A DNA stretch of 5,256 nt, from NCBI GenBank assembly GCA_947653315.1, contig CANTGP010000241.1:1-5256 (forward strand), written 5' to 3'. A program made the position numbers and the translations under genes. Positions 5,206-5,256 of the stretch are shown here, piece after piece (within the stretch, counting starts at the first letter, position 1; each line of letters begins with the position of its first letter). The notes under the pieces are model-generated. The model saw only the letters and a list, made by a program, of their open reading frames with translations. It ran no database searches and was not told where the DNA came from. Origin of the DNA: an uncultured Lachnospiraceae bacterium. Its GTDB lineage: Bacteria; Bacillota; Clostridia; Lachnospirales; Lachnospiraceae.

Positions 5206-5256
5206 ATGACAGGAACGGAGTGGCCTGGACGGGTTTGGTCTGCCGCGCTGCCGTGT
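5206..5256 (+). CDS. Possible start of a divergent plus-strand gene, cut by window edge
   Basis: ATG at 5206 is preceded by GGAGGG (5194-5199) at 6-nt spacing and stays open for 17 codons to the window edge, reading MTGTEWPGRVWSAALPC. The start site is attractive, but the G-rich duplication makes a chance GGAGGG likely. I do not recognise the peptide, and the three minus-strand frames are equally open across the same stretch. No convincing plus-strand promoter is seen upstream. This is a weak call; the sequence right of the window decides it. Confidence 0.2.
   Translation, partial: MTGTEWPGRVWSAALPC

Noticed and set aside
5222..5244. Weak stem GGC...GAC / GTC...GCC in the right-edge sequence.
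   Set aside because: Only two 3-bp helices separated by an internal loop; this is expected by chance in GC-rich DNA.
1..5256. CRISPR array, transposase, phage or toxin-antitoxin genes.
   Set aside because: No spaced direct repeats, no terminal inverted repeats and no such protein motifs were seen on either strand.

Overview
The window looks like a chromosomal stretch from an anaerobic, moderate-GC Firmicute, most likely Clostridia of the Lachnospiraceae type. This rests on the split iron-sulfur fumarase, the purine-rich AGGAGG-type ribosome binding sites, the flavodoxin/SCP2 fusion and the tight co-directional packing. The assignment is inference; no rRNA or other marker is present.

Layout. 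Everything well supported lies on the minus strand, so transcription runs from the right edge to the left. In transcription order: (1) a rhomboid intramembrane serine protease with a cytosolic N-terminal domain (about 5050 to 3974); (2) a flavodoxin-fold protein fused to a C-terminal SCP2-like domain (3862 to 2870); (3) a HIT-family nucleotide-binding protein (2779 to 2369); (4) and (5) the alpha and beta subunits of a class I [4Fe-4S] fumarate hydratase (2354 to 1512 and 1454 to 900); (6) a PlsC-type 1-acylglycerol-3-phosphate acyltransferase (903 to 160); and (7) the 5' part of tRNA-Ser(GCU), cut by the left edge (50 to 1). Gaps are short: about 111 bp between genes 1 and 2, 90 bp between 2 and 3, 14 bp or an ATGA overlap between 3 and 4, 57 bp between 4 and 5, and an ATGA overlap between 5 and 6. 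I see no convincing intrinsic terminator anywhere, so at least genes 3 to 6 are probably one transcript, and the whole set may be.

Regulation. The clearest signal is a perfect sigma-A promoter (TTGACA, 17 bp, TATAAT) between plsC and the tRNA. An A-tract region directly upstream, which could act as an UP element, is the same DNA that encodes the lysine-rich tail of PlsC. A weaker promoter candidate lies just upstream of the preferred rhomboid start. A 12-bp unit repeated three times precedes the flavodoxin/SCP2 gene and creates an 11-codon micro-ORF ending in that gene's ribosome binding site.

Right edge. Positions 5165 to 5256 are G-rich on the plus strand and compositionally unlike the rest. 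They contain a 15-bp tandem duplication and a possible start of a divergent plus-strand gene, too short to judge.

Function. The genes do not form one pathway: fumarase is central carbon metabolism, PlsC is phospholipid synthesis, HIT is nucleotide-ester hydrolysis, rhomboid is membrane proteolysis, and the flavodoxin/SCP2 protein is an uncharacterised redox or lipid-binding protein. I found no defence system, mobile element or CRISPR array, and most of the window is ordinary housekeeping DNA.
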